DNA from: Micromussa lordhowensis
Lineage: Eukaryota; Cnidaria; Anthozoa; Scleractinia; Lobophylliidae
Assembly (NCBI GenBank): GCA_964020085.1
Contig: OZ026606.1
Span: forward strand, 2,199,060 to 2,263,059
DNA: 64,000 bases
Reading direction: 5' to 3'
In this document: piece after piece, positions 22,699 to 34,832 of the stretch
Numbering within the stretch: position 1 is the first letter of the stretch
How the letters are laid out: each line of letters begins with the position of its first letter
Translations under genes and position numbers: made by a program
Notes under the pieces: generated by a model
Databases searched by the model: none
Seen by the model: the letters and a program-made list of their open reading frames with translations, nothing else
What the model was told of the DNA's origin: nothing

Positions 22699-23692
22699 AG
22701 ATTATTTTTGCTGTATGAAAACTATAACTGAACTTGTACATGTAACACTTTTTGTTATATCACTGATAGGTAAAACAATACGTTTCTGTTAGCGTTATCA
22801 CCTTGTTAAACCCTTAGAACTAATTAACTGCAGAAATATTTCGCGTACAGCAACTTGTCCAGAACTTAAATGGATCAAACAGAGGACTATGTTACCTGAC
22901 TGGCTGTATGACTCGTGTAAAGTTCGTATATTCAGGAGTATATTGTTTGGGGTCTTTAGTAATGTACTTACTGATAGATACAATCATCACCGGGAAGATA
23001 TCCTTCTGACATTTTAACAGTTTAAACATTTTAAAACTCGTTACACTGTTCACAGTTCCCTATTTTTCTATACATTTGTAGCGCTGATCATGGAGTTTGA
23101 TTATATATAGGCTAATGCACATTATTCTAGAATTTTTTCAAGAATTTTACTGAGTGGAACAAAAACATCGATTATTTTTTTTGCCGATTTTAGTGGCATT
23201 TTTCCTGAAAATTAGTTTTTTCAGAGTATATAGAACTAAAGATAAACAAACTGAAGACCAGAACGAGGAAGAGATGGAATTGAAGACCAGACTCAAAAGT
23301 GGATAGTCAACTACTTAGCCTCGCTTTACTTTAATATCAAAGGTTGAACAGAATATTAGATGAATAGACCACATTCGATATATCAATATTCTAACATGGC
23401 TCCGAGGCTTTCGGGTCAAACTTCTATATTTGGTATTGTTTTCTTTGTTTCCAAGTCTCTTTTGGGAATTGAAAGACAAAAGAAACTTTAGAAATTAGCA
23501 ATTTTGACCCGAAAGCCTCGGAGCCATGCTTGAATATTGATATATCGAACGTGGCCTATTAAAGGATTGAGATTGTTTTTGCTGTATGAAAACTATGCAC
23601 TTATACACGTGACACTTTTTGTTATATCACTGATACGTAAAAAATACGTTTCTGTTAGCGTTATCACCCTGTTAAACCTTAGAATTAATTAA
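22699..23692. repeat. Direct repeat pair of about 130 bp, 870 bp apart
   Basis: The sequence at 22699-22832 (from AGATTATTTTTGCTGTATG through TTTCTGTTAGCGTTATCACC) recurs at 23570-23692 with few differences. The two copies lie 3' of the integrase-like gene and bracket a hairpin MITE. They could be a local segmental duplication or element ends. Confidence 0.75.
23365..23558. mobile_element. Hairpin MITE (TAGACCAC/GTGGCCTA ends), 194 bp
   Basis: Arms of about 60 bp pair: the left contains CATGGCTCCGAGGCTTTCGG and the right its reverse complement. The middle is AT-rich and non-coding. No clear target duplication was found. Confidence 0.75.
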
Positions 23693-24384
23693 TAAACTCC
23701 GCATAATGAGCATTACCCGAGCATTTTAGTGGGAAAAATGAAGCACGAGGATCAATCTAGTTAGGCAACGAAAGCACAATACACAAAAGCCTACCGCCAT
23801 ATTGGTTTCCTCACGGGAGCGAAATGTGGGGAGGGTGCAAAATGAAGCCCCCATTCTTGTCCTCGCAGCCACTTGTACCTCTAAGCCGGCTGGGCCTGGA
23901 TACGAGGAACAAGGGGCTCTGGGGACACCTGATTTGACTGAATGGAATCTAACAAAGGGAATCCAATCACATCAGGCGTTTCAAACTCCCTGATATGATG
24001 TATCATGTTTTGTAAACAATTGAAATTTGCTGATATATATTACACATTGTCTTTGCGAGAGGAAAAGCCACATTAGGTTTAAGTGAGTAAAAGCCTCGCG
24101 CTATTAGAAAGCCTCTGAAAAGGTCCAAGCAACTTTTACATAACCTCATTGCAGTATAATAACGTAGAGTAATGCCACTGTTAGTAAAATTTTATCATGC
24201 GTAAAGTGGAACGGAGGCCTGTTCTTAATTCATGGGAATCTACTTTTAATTTCTGGTGTCTATAAACTAATACGTGTTTTGTTACATCGACAAATCTTTT
24301 CTCAGTATTGTTTCATCACTTGGTTAATAAATTTACATCAGACTCCGTTATTCAGACAGTCCAGTATATGGTCATGATCAACGA

Positions 24385-27300
24385 TCACAGATTACCAAAT
24401 CCCACAGACCCAAGCACAGCAAGATTCATCTTCTCTTTAAAGACGTCATAATCATCACTTAGACTGTTACACACGGGAAGGCTTAGCTGAGGCAGGCACG
24501 TGGAGACAGATGGCAAACGATTTTCTTGTTTATTTTCTATGTGATCAAAAATTATAGTTCCTTTCCTTTCGAATCCCATAGGTGGAATTCTGTCTGACCC
24601 AGTCAGAAAGACAAAGAGGTCCTTGGGTGTAGCTTGCGTTTCCTCACCAGTCGCTTTGCCCTCGTTTTCTTAAAAAAAATAAATAGCTGTAATAAATATG
24701 ACGACAAGGTGTAAATTAGATGCTATTGCACTTAAGAGTATAGTCAGCAGGCACAAAACGCACTTCTGAGTATGTCCAGGAAACTCAGTAAGGGCGTCAT
24801 CACCTGAAAAGAAAGGTTGTTTATCGAAAGAGTTATTTCGGTATTGCGTAGTTCTCCCGCAGATTTGAAAATTACAAAGCAATTTGCCATTGGATATTTA
24901 TCAGTTAAAAAAATTGTTTGAAGGTTCCATCATCATCAGCATCATTGTTATTATTGAAATTTTTCCTTTAGTGGAGCTAACCGATTGTGACCAAAATAAA
25001 GGACTGACATTCTTACCCATTTCTTTGAGATACTCTTCCCAGTGGTAACTCAAGTCTTCTTCGGCACGTCTGGCGTTGCTGCCCATTGCCGAGAATACAG
25101 GCTCGAACAGTCGCCTGATGTAGTCAGGGATGACTTTAAGACTTTCGGTGTGACACAGAAGAGGTTTCCAAACATTTGGCCTACTTTGTATTGCTGCGAG
25201 CACCCCTACCTTGGCAAGACCCTCTTTGAGCTGGTCTACCTCAGCTCTGATTCGGTAGTGCGTGAAATGTAGAATCACACACTCCAACATTTCTTTTTTG
25301 TCATCCAAGACGCAATCTCGAAGGGGTTTGGAATAGCCACAGTCTATCAAGAACTCAAAGTCGTCCTCTGACACAGTTCTCCTCAGCTGCTCAGTTGTTG
25401 TCACAGAGTCCAGCTGTAAATGAAAAGATTGACGCAGATGGCAAATTAATTTAGTATTGGAGGCTGAATAGTAGTGCCCTACATGGGTTTAAACAAAATA
25501 GCAATTAAGCAAAGTGGACGTTATGAGTGGACAAAAGCCAGCCAGATCGCGTAATTCTCCCTAGTAGATTTAATGATACCCTCTGTCAACTGAGAAAGTT
25601 CCCCGCTGTGACCAAAAGTAAATTTACTCACCAAGGAAAGATGATGGCGCACCACAGGATCTGGTACATCTTCTACCCTACCAGCGGCAATACTGTCTGT
25701 GGCAATGTAATGGAACACTGGGGCTGCGAAAACTGGAAGGCCTGGCCCTCCGTCGACCATAGACATTCCTGCCATTATTCCCAGTAAGACAAACTTCCTT
25801 GCCTTCAGTGCGGCCCAGTTATGCGACGGGATCTTTTTTCCGTCACTTCCTTCAAGGAGTCCAGATGTTGTGCATATTGCTTCAACAAGAAGTCTGTAGA
25901 ATTCTCTACATGGGCCTCCACCATCTACTCCAATTTCTCCTATAAACTTGACTCGTATACCGCGTGAGCAGGTAAACGTAGATGAGGAGAAGGCCCTGCT
26001 GGCGTCCTGCCACATCTTTGATCTGCGTATGTTAATGAGCTGCTTGTTACTTGGGTCCAGGCTGTTACCGGAGAAAAGCTGACTGACCAGAGAATGTAGT
26101 TCTTGCTGAAGTTGGGACCTGTGGTTTAAAGTGACAAAAGAGAATTTATGTATCAAGCACGCGTTACAATTATTCTGGCCTTGTTATTTTTTTCTTCTCG
26201 ACCACACCCTTTTTAAGCCTTGTGCACTAATATGTTGCAATCAACCTACACCTCTTTCAAAAAACACTGATTATAATGTTTGGGTTGTATTTGTCAATGC
26301 GCATACGTTACCTTTGTTCTTCCTCGTCCATGGTGTCCTCATTACCATCGCCATATCCCTCTCTTTGCAAACCAGCTGTCTCATCTCTCTGTTCGTCTGT
26401 TGCGGAGAAGGTTGAGTCGCTCAAACTGTTCTCTGAAGAAGGGTCGGGATCATAACTGATGGCAACATATTGCCTAAAAACATCAACAACAAAAAAGTTA
26501 TAAGGGCCTGTTAAACTAAGGGAGGGCGACCGTAGTGAACGGGTCGGAAGGGGGAAATTTTTCTTCACTTATGCCAACCAAGGAGAGTGGCCTGGGTCAA
26601 CCCTTCTCTGTCATGTAAACTAGCCATTTGAGGCCCTTCTTTCCAGAAACCGACTTCCTGATATGGCGTTACCAAAACTACCCTTCCCTTCAGCTGACCA
26701 TGGCCAAGGACAACAACATACTGTATTTACAAAATACCTATACGCAGCCTCCCCCGAACAAAGGCTATCTGTGTTAGGCTCCCTCTGTGGGTGATCCGCG
26801 CTTCTCCTAAAGGCAGACAAACTAACATTAACCACGGAAAAGACTGTCACCGACGACTAGTTGCTATGAAAAGTACTCGTGTTTAGGAGTTTGCAAAGTG
26901 TCAATGCAGACTATTATACATGCTTACAGCTTCATTAGTGGTCTTTGCTGCAGCTACTGACTGAACATTAATTAGAGCTATTTTTTATTACTATTTCTAT
27001 TTTTTTACAGTTACAAATTAATTTGTTCTGTTTGTAACTAAAGAAAGAAGGTAAACAATACATTCTAGAAATTGCGATGCACCTGGACGCAGACTCCCGT
27101 GAACAAAGGCTATCTCCGTTAGTCTCCCCTTGTGAGTGTATTTGCGTTTGACCCACGTTGCTACTAAAGAGAAAAAAACTCATTTATCACTAAAAAGACT
27201 GTGCTCAATTAAATGTAATGAATGCTCCTTATGATTAGGATTTTTTCAAGTCTCACCGGAGTCTATTGAAATAAATGTTTTTATTGTTTTTGTTATTGTT

Positions 27301-27482
27301 TTTGTTGTTATTGTAACTGTTATTGTTATTGTTATAGCGGTTTTCAATTGAGTGTCGTAAAACCAAAACCAAACTAATTACTTCCCGAGTAGACTACTCA
27401 GCCAATCTGAAACCGTAGCAAAACCAAAAGCAAAACCTAAGTATTTGCCTGATTACTTTCAACACTCAATTGAAAACCGCTC

Positions 27483-27519
<37 letters not shown>

Positions 27520-30500
27520 TCCATTGTTGCTACCGGTGTTATCATTATCGTTATTTCGTTTTTTAATCTATATCTTCGGCTCGGAGGCTTTATCTCCGCC
27601 CTTTGGCGACCCGCGTCGCTCCTGAAAGAGAAACAAACAGTTGTTACTCACAGGAAAGACTGTTCTGAGTTGGCTGGATCGAAAACTCCCGACAATAGGA
27701 GTGTGTAAAGTCTCAGGAAGTCCATTCACCAAACTTAACAGCTTAATGAGTCTTTTTTCTCACAGCTACTAATATTAACTGAATCAACAAACATTTCTGT
27801 TTACCCTGTTTAATATGTTTTGTTTGTCGTGTGTGGGGACTAAATGAATAAATAAATAAATAAATAAATGAAAATATGTGTTGTGACAAAAGAAAAACAA
27901 ACCTGCTAATCTGAGTTTCATGCCAGGCAGACGAAAGCTCAGACACCTGACAGAAAACACGTATAGAAACCAAAAGGTGTCAGGAGTACACAAAAAACGG
28001 ATGCAATCAACGACCGACCGACTGCGATCGATCTTATTAGTAAAGATAAATAGTGCTAATATAATGCCATTATTGGTAACGTCGATTTATGTTACATTTG
28101 TTCTTGTGAAGAGTAAAGTGGCGCATGCGCGAGTTATGATTATTGCTATATACCTCGCCTCCTTCGCTCTCATTGAATAACGACCCTGAATTGACCCTCA
28201 TGCGAAACCGGCGCCCGAGAGCCTACAATGAAAATGGGAATCCAAGGATTATGTATGTAATTATAGGGCATTTTACTAACGAAAAATCCCCCATGCAAGC
28301 AATGACTACTCACTTTCACGCTGTTTTTTCTCTGCGTGGAACTGCTGCAGGGATCGGCGCCAACAATTTCCCTGAAAAGAAAAGAAAAAATCCAGAAATT
28401 GCTCTTGCTAATGAACGGGACATTTAGAAAAGCAATGGCGAATACGTTTGGCCGAGCAGGCGCAGCCGTTGTACGTTCAAATGACAGACACCGAAATTTC
28501 AACGTTGTCATCATGAGAGCGAGGTTCCTCTCAAACATTTGGCCTTACACTTTCCCATCAACTTTCTTTCAACGTACTACATGAATGGAGTGTGCGTATG
28601 ACGGTCAACCCACGCGCGGTTCCGATAAAATAATATCCATGCAAAACCAAGATACTTACACAAGATCGTCGTCCTCCATCAACTGTCCAGGTGGCAGGTC
28701 AGGAATGGGAGGAACTTCGTGACAAGAGGGTAGTTGTGATGTTGGCGACTCTAGGGGTAGCGTGTCATCATAATTGTGTTCACAGTAACCAAAACCCCGG
28801 AAGTTTATCTCCGTGTCTTCTTCATCGAGGTTGGGCATACTTTCGCTTTCAGTCATGTAGAGCATCTGTTTGTCGGCCACGGTAACTGATTCAGAAGGCA
28901 GAAGGCACTTGCCATCAAACCCACAAAGCTGGAAATACTCTGGTAAAATGCTGACAGAACCCACCCAATCATAGACATGGGACATTATCTTATGGGGATG
29001 GAAAGAACGGGAAACAACGCCATGGTGGATATGCCTCACGGACACTTCAATTTTAGGCTCCGTTTGTAAAGGCTCCGCTTCAACACGGGCTGAACGCATC
29101 TGGTGGAGGCCCAGTTGCCGCTCTGCCTTTTCCTTCTCCTCTGAGAGTTTCTGTTTCTTACTTTCCTCTTTAGCTTTGTCAACAGCCAAGGACTGCATAT
29201 ATTCCTCTTCCTGCTGCTTTCGCAGATCTTCTCTGTCTGAGGAGGAGCCAATTAAAGAGACACTAGATTCTTCGGATTGCTGAACAGAGAAGGCAGGTCG
29301 GAGTAAGAAGCTGTCATCTTGTTTGTCATAAATTTTCTCGCTTGAGTGGATTGAGGCTCGTTTCGTTTGCACATACAAGCGTATGCGTGTGGCTTTGAAT
29401 GCATCTATGTACTTCTGCAGGGTAAAGCTTTCTAATACATCGTTGAACTCTGGAATATTTTCACATTTGAAATTTGCTAATCCCAGTTCCATATCTGCGA
29501 GGGGCCCAAATGTGGTCTTTCCATCAGGAAAAAAGAGATCTTTAGCTATGTCTATCATTTGGTGCACGTCTGCATTTAGAGGCATGTCAACTTCCCTTGA
29601 TCCTCCTCCCTTGTTGAGGCGCACAGCAACGTAACGCCCTCGTTGCTCGTCATGGTGAAGCCACCCCATTTGAATGCGACGGTGTTTCACCTTCTCTTTC
29701 TTCTTCTTCTCTGTTTCACTTTTTGATGCAAACTTGGGGTCAGGGTCACCCTGAGTCTTCTTTGATTTCTTTTTCTTTTGGTTGAAAAGTTCCGTTAATA
29801 GCTTTCGTTTGGTTTCTTCTTGTGTACCCTTTCGAGCAGCGTCAATTGCTTGCTGCAATTTTTGTCGACAGTAACCACGGAGGTTAAGAATGTCTCCTTT
29901 TTTGGTTATGCCAAGACCATGCAGAATTTCATCCGAGGCTTGATCAACCGCCCCACAATCCATCTGAAAAAGACCATCACTGTTGTTAGTTGAAGTCACA
30001 CGACGCCTATTCTGGAGGTCTGTTGTTTGACGGACCCTCTTATTTTCTTACGGAGGGGGGAGAAGGGGGAGCTGGGGAACTTGGATGGGAGACATTTAGA
30101 AGCAAATGAATACAAACTACCAAAACAAACTGCTGGCAAAGCATTTGGGTGGAAAAAAAGGGAAAACCTGCTGTTTTCCTGACAAAGGTTAATTTAATTA
30201 ATCCTTTCATTAAATCAATTAATGGCAAGTACCTGCTATCTTATGCCAAAAAAGATTAAGCTGTCTGTTTTGTTTCATTGTATTAGTCGGTTTTCTATAT
30301 TGGGTTATAGAGCTGCAGGTTCCAATATGCTTTCACTTCTTGTTCGATTTCCGTCCATTTTTGAACAGCCCGGTAAAAGTAGTAGTAACAAACTAAAAAG
30401 GTACATGTGCAAATAACGTAACGTAACACGTTTACGCAACGCGTAGTTTTTTTTTTTCAAATAAGTAAAGTATTTCTGATATTTTGATACATTCTACAAT

Positions 30501-33167
30501 TGTAACATTTAATACTATTCAATGTCCAATAGGCTGGTGAACGGTGTTATGTTGTTAGACGCGTTTTAAACCAAAAATCTCCTACTTGACCTTGGTCACG
30601 CTACTCATAACATGACGCCTTCATTCAGTACTAATCTCCCCGATCGCACTTCGCGTCTCTCATTTCTCCCTCTCCCTCCACCCAGGCCAACTGGAAAACA
30701 TGGACTGGACTGTGGACTGGACTCTGGACTGGACTGCGGACTGGACTCTGGACTGCACTTTGGACTAAACTTTAATAATCGAAGTTAATATTTAACTAAT
30801 AATATTACGATTAACCATTTCTATTTAATTATTAACCAGCAGGGTAAACGTCCATAGACGAAAAATCTAACAATGCTGCGCAATAACTTTAAATCAAATC
30901 AAGCTACTATTACGTGAATACTGTGACGACGATCGACGATATATTTTACGCGTGGGCTGTTTAAAGAATGTTAGGAATTACTACAATCGAACCAGATAGG
31001 ACTATTAAACTAAGCACTTCAGTTGTTGACAGCGGAAAGTAACGTGTACAAACCCGGCCACTTATTACGCTTGGCTATGATCTTGTGAACTCTGTGAAAG
31101 TTGGAGTCATCACGTTACAATGTAATGTCGCCACGCGATTCTATCTGGTGCGGAATGTAGTCCAAGTGTATAACTGGCCGCGTTTGTACACCTTACTTCC
31201 CGCTGTAAACAATTGAAGTGCTTACTTTCGTAGTTCTATCTGGTTTAATTGTAGTAATAGTGCGCAAAGCGATCGCGCTTAACATATGGAATATATTGAA
31301 TTGGACTACATTCTTAACATTCTTTCGACAGCGCACACAGAAGATATATCATCGCCACAGTATTCACCTAAGAGTAGCTTGAGTTGACTAAAGTTAGTTT
31401 AGTTAAGTTGACTAAAGTTAGTTTAGATTTTTCGTCTCTGTTCCTTTTAAAAAAATGCATTCTCAAAACGTGTCTATATAATAATTATATAGAAATGGTT
31501 AACTGTAATGTTATTAGTTAAATATTAACTTCGATTATTAAAGTTTAGTCCAAAGTGCAGTCCAGAGTCCAGTCCAGAGTCCAGTCCAGAGTCCAGTCCA
31601 GGGTCCAGTCCATACTTTCCAGTTGGCCCTCCACCCACCCCCCACCGCCCCCACTTTGAACGGCTTCCACGCAGGCTAATTCCCGGGCGACATTCAATGC
31701 CCTCGGGTCAATGTCATCGATCGCACAAAATAAACTACTGATACCACTGCAGGCAAACCGATTCTTCACCAAAATAAACTTGCAGACTTTAAAAATAACA
31801 TCCAACGAATCTTTTTTCTATACTTACAATATTGTAAAGGTGAATTCATGTGCCAGCAATCGCTTTCATTATGAAATTCCATCTAGTTGATGCTTGTTAT
31901 TTTTAATGAAATAATTTAATGTGATAACAGATCAATACTAATGGACATATTTTGCTTGTCAACTGGTGCAATGAGATCGGTTTCTTTGAAAAATTCCTTA
32001 CTACGGTATCTAAAGAAAGTTTACGGTGTGCAACAGTTGTCTTTGAACAGGGAGAATAATTCGGTCAGTTTTGACTTTTAATTTTTGTCTCAATACAAGT
32101 CACTTTTGGCCGGTTATAATCTTTTTTTATTATCTCAAGGCTTAAGTTTCACTGACGCCAAACAGCACTTAATGAAAAATATTTCAAACATTTTTGTTAT
32201 CACTTTCAGCTATTTTGCGCACAAACGTCAGGGTTAAAACTTCAACGATAGGTTAAACGTTCTAAGCTCCGAACTGAAAATAATCGCATTTGAGTTGTTT
32301 TCGTCTCCAAAGCAACCTTTCCGAATATGCCTATAACTTTCCCTTGCCGAAATACGCGCTTCTTCAACAAAATTTCTGACTTACGTTTATCAAAATATTT
32401 ATTATCTCCATCCATATGTTACAAAAAAGGTGGTATATATGTTAAAAAAATTTAAGGTCAGCAGAAAACTTATGAAACTAAAGCTAAGGTCCACTGGATT
32501 AACTTTAGCCAAGAAGTTAGTAGTTAACGGAACTTATTAACTTACACGTAGGGACTTCTATTACATTTAGAGCAAAACAGTGATTGCACTTTGGACCTTG
32601 GTTATAGCCACAGCTATTGCATTTGCAGTCCTGTCTATCGGGTATTAACAATCACGTAGATGACGAAACAACTTTTATAAGCTGTTCACAGTCCCCTATT
32701 TTTCTGTGTGATTGTCGAGATTTGCACTCTCGCAACAAGAAACCAAGATGGTGGCATCTCGAATAGAACTCATCGATCGATATCGGCAATCTGTCGATAA
32801 AATAGGGGACTGCGACCGTCTAACAAGTTTCGTTTTAAATTGTCCAATTCACTAAACCTTATGTCTGTATACAACTGTATGGTATATCTTCCTCTCTCTA
32901 TCAGTTCATAGGGGATCAAAGGTAAGGCATAGGTACTGAAGAACTCGTGACTTACCCGCTCCTCTTCAAAGTTTATAACTGTCTGTTCCTCTATGCCTCT
33001 CTCCCTGAGGAATTCACAAATCTGAAGGATGAAAAACGGCCGTAGGAAAGTCAAATAAAGCAAAACAAACTACTCCTGAGAGGAATTTTTTACAATCTTA
33101 CCTCTTTCACAGCATCTTCCGTGGCTGTTGTTACACGTAACAACGAAGACGACGAAGGCGAAGCCAT
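24385..33167 (-). CDS. SAM-like/ubiquitin-like/HECT E3 ubiquitin ligase, 11 exons
   Basis: Exons: 33102-33167, 32956-33021, 28660-29963, 28314-28371, 27903-27946, 27083-27163, 26738-26806, 26312-26473, 25632-26118, 25017-25413 and 24385-24668. All have AG/GT borders, all phases match, and the product is 1005 aa. Exons 1-3 join into a SAM-like fold (about 20-80: ICEFLRERGIEE through LGITKKGDILNLRGYC). A conserved block opens with MGWLHHDEQRGRY at 143, then come a charged coiled coil (about 290-335) and a UBX/ubiquitin-like region (about 350-412). The HECT domain fills the C-terminal third (about 640-1005), with FIGEIGVDGGGPCREFYRLL in the N-lobe. The predicted catalytic cysteine is C969 in STCLPQLSLPV. 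Similar proteins are often labelled G2/M phase-specific E3 ligase-like (G2E3-like). Substrates are unknown. It should form a thioester with ubiquitin before transfer. Confidence 0.87.
27336..27482. mobile_element. MITE with AGCGGTTTTCAATTGAGTG ends
   Basis: Inverted ends (AGCGGTTTTCAATTGAGTG and its reverse complement) enclose AAACCAAAACCAAAC-type sequence. It lies in a HECT gene intron. A related copy is at 53545-53790, and a partial end (TCAATTGAAAACC) at about 13375-13390. Confidence 0.8.
27483..27521. repeat. (TTA)n microsatellite
   Basis: About 13 uninterrupted ATT/TTA units directly adjoin the right end of the MITE at 27336-27482. Confidence 0.9.
30685..31628. mobile_element. 944-bp foldback transposon, copy A (in HECT intron)
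   Basis: Begins GGCCAACTGGAAA and ends TTTCCAGTTGGCC. It is flanked by CTCCACCCA at 30676-30684 and 31629-31637, a perfect 9-bp target duplication. Just inside each end are tandem GGACTGGACTCT-type units, then AT-rich sequence. The two halves are imperfect inverted copies of each other across nearly the full length, with the centre near 31150. There is no coding frame. It lies in intron 2 of the HECT gene and is matched in reverse by 33742-34685. Confidence 0.92.
32689..32812. mobile_element. Short MITE with CAGTCCCCTATTTT ends
   Basis: About 124 bp bounded by CAGTCCCCTATTTT and AAAATAGGGGACTG, in intron 2 of the HECT gene. A related single end occurs near 23047. No target duplication was clear. 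Confidence 0.6.
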
Positions 33168-33434
33168 TTTGCCCGTGTTGTACGTTTCTGAGCCTGCGGT
33201 GATGTAATTGTGGCTAAAAAAGCGCGAAAAAAGTCGCGAAAAAAGTCGCGAAAAAAAGTCGCAAAAATAAGTCGCGAAAAAAAGTCGCCGAAAAAAAAAG
33301 TCGCGAAAATAAGTCGCGAAAAAAAGTCGCGAAAAAAAAATCGAAAAAAAAGTCGCGAAAAATAAAGGCGCGAAAAAAGTAGCGAAAAAATGAAAATGAA
33401 AGTGTAATTTTGAATGGCACCTAGCGGGCTCCGT
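33168..33434 (-). promoter_or_regulatory. T-run/CGCGAC repeat module upstream of HECT gene
   Basis: Reading on the minus strand, it has the same leader (ACGGAGCCCGCTAGGTG), the same spacer, repeated T(n)CGCGAC units and a CACCGCAGGCTCAG tail, and then the ATG of the HECT gene. Homology to 21016-21330 ends near the two start codons. This supports the ATG chosen at 33167. Frames through it on the minus strand are Phe-rich artefacts. Confidence 0.65.
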
Positions 33435-33741
33435 AGGACACAGCACGCATCATGACCTCTGATAATGACCCATACCGACAAACAGGCCGAAAACGCGTGG
33501 GCTCTGGGACGAGATTGAGTCTTTGCTCTTCCACCGGAAGGATCATTGCGTGACGACCAATGAGTGTACGAGGCTGGGGGCTCTTCCACATATAGTGTAA
33601 GCTGTATTCATATGTACTACAGGAGAAGGTAAAGGTGTTCGAAAACGAAATTTGGTTGCCTTGTGTTGCTACAGATTTTATTTATCATTAAACTCTGAAA
33701 CGATGCAACAAACGTTAAGGTTTGATTTTGTTGTAGAGGAC

Positions 33742-34685
33742 GGCCAACTGGAAAGTATGGACTGGACCCTGGACTGGACTCTGGACTGGACTCTGGACTG
33801 GACTCTGGACTGCACTTTGGACTAAACTTTAATAATCGAAGTTAATATTTAACTAATAACATTACAGTTAACCATTTCTATATAATTATTATATAGACAC
33901 GTTTTGAGAATGCATTTTTTTAAAAGGAACAGAGACGAAAAATCTAAACTAACTTTAGTCAACTTAACTAAACTAACTTTAGTCAACTCAAGCTACTCTT
34001 AGGTGAATACTGTGGCGATGATATATCTTCTGTGTGCGCTGTCGAAAGAATGTTAAGAATGTAGTCCAATTCAATATATTCCATATGTTAAGCGCGATCG
34101 CTTTGCGCACTATTACTACAATTAAACCAGATAGAACTACGAAAGTAAGCACTTCAATTGTTTACAGCGGGAAGTAAGGTGTACAAACGCGGCCAGTTAT
34201 ACACTTGGACTACATTCCGCACCAGATAGAATCGCGTGGCGACATTACATTGTAACGTGATGACTCCAACTTTCACAGAGTTCACAAGATCATAGCCAAG
34301 CGTAATAAGTGGCCGGGTTTGTACACGTTACTTTCCGCTGTCAACAACTGAAGTGCTTAGTTTAATAGTCCTATCTGGTTCGATTGTAGTAATTCCTAAC
34401 ATTCTTTAAACAGCCCACGCGTAAAATATATCGTCGATCGTCGTCACAGTATTCACGTAATAGTAGCTTGATTTGATTTAAAGTTATTGCGCAGCATTGT
34501 TAGATTTTTCGTCTATGGACGTTTACCCTGCTGGTTAATAATTAAATAGAAATGGTTAATCGTAATATTATTAGTTAAATATTAACTTCGATTATTAAAG
34601 TTTAGTCCAAAGTGCAGTCCAGAGTCCAGTCCGCAGTCCAGTCCAGAGTCCAGTCCACAGTCCAGTCCATGTTTTCCAGTTGGCC
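33742..34685. mobile_element. 944-bp foldback transposon, copy B
   Basis: The reverse complement of this element is nearly identical to 30685-31628 and the same length. It is flanked by GTAGAGGAC at 33733-33741 and 34686-34694, a perfect 9-bp target duplication different from that of copy A, so the two inserted independently. It lies between the HECT promoter module and the 3' end of CTHRC1-like copy 2. Confidence 0.92.
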
Positions 34686-34832
34686 GTAGAGGACAGCGGT
34701 TCCTGGGAGTTGTGATCTACTGTGCTAAATCACACCAGAATGACAAATGCCAGAAATCAAAGCTTTTTATTGGCTGAAGCATAAATTCCTGTGTTTATTA
34801 CACTAATAGCCCCTTCCTGCATTGCTATTAAG

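Larger units (their letters stand above)
26738..27621 (-). repeat. Duplicated mini-exon series in the HECT gene linker
   Basis: Exons at 27083-27163 and 26738-26806 are related (both encode a Glu-Pro/Thr-Asn...Asp-Ser-Leu-Cys-Ser core) and both are phase 2 at each end, so either can be skipped without a frame change. A third related segment at 27568-27621 has a good acceptor, but the donor GT is replaced by AT; it seems to be a decayed duplicate. Confidence 0.7.

Noticed and set aside
24780..24815. Possible extra HECT exon after a TTTTCAG acceptor
   Set aside because: No donor gives a matching phase, while direct splicing from 25017 to 24668 keeps the frame and joins conserved HECT sequence.
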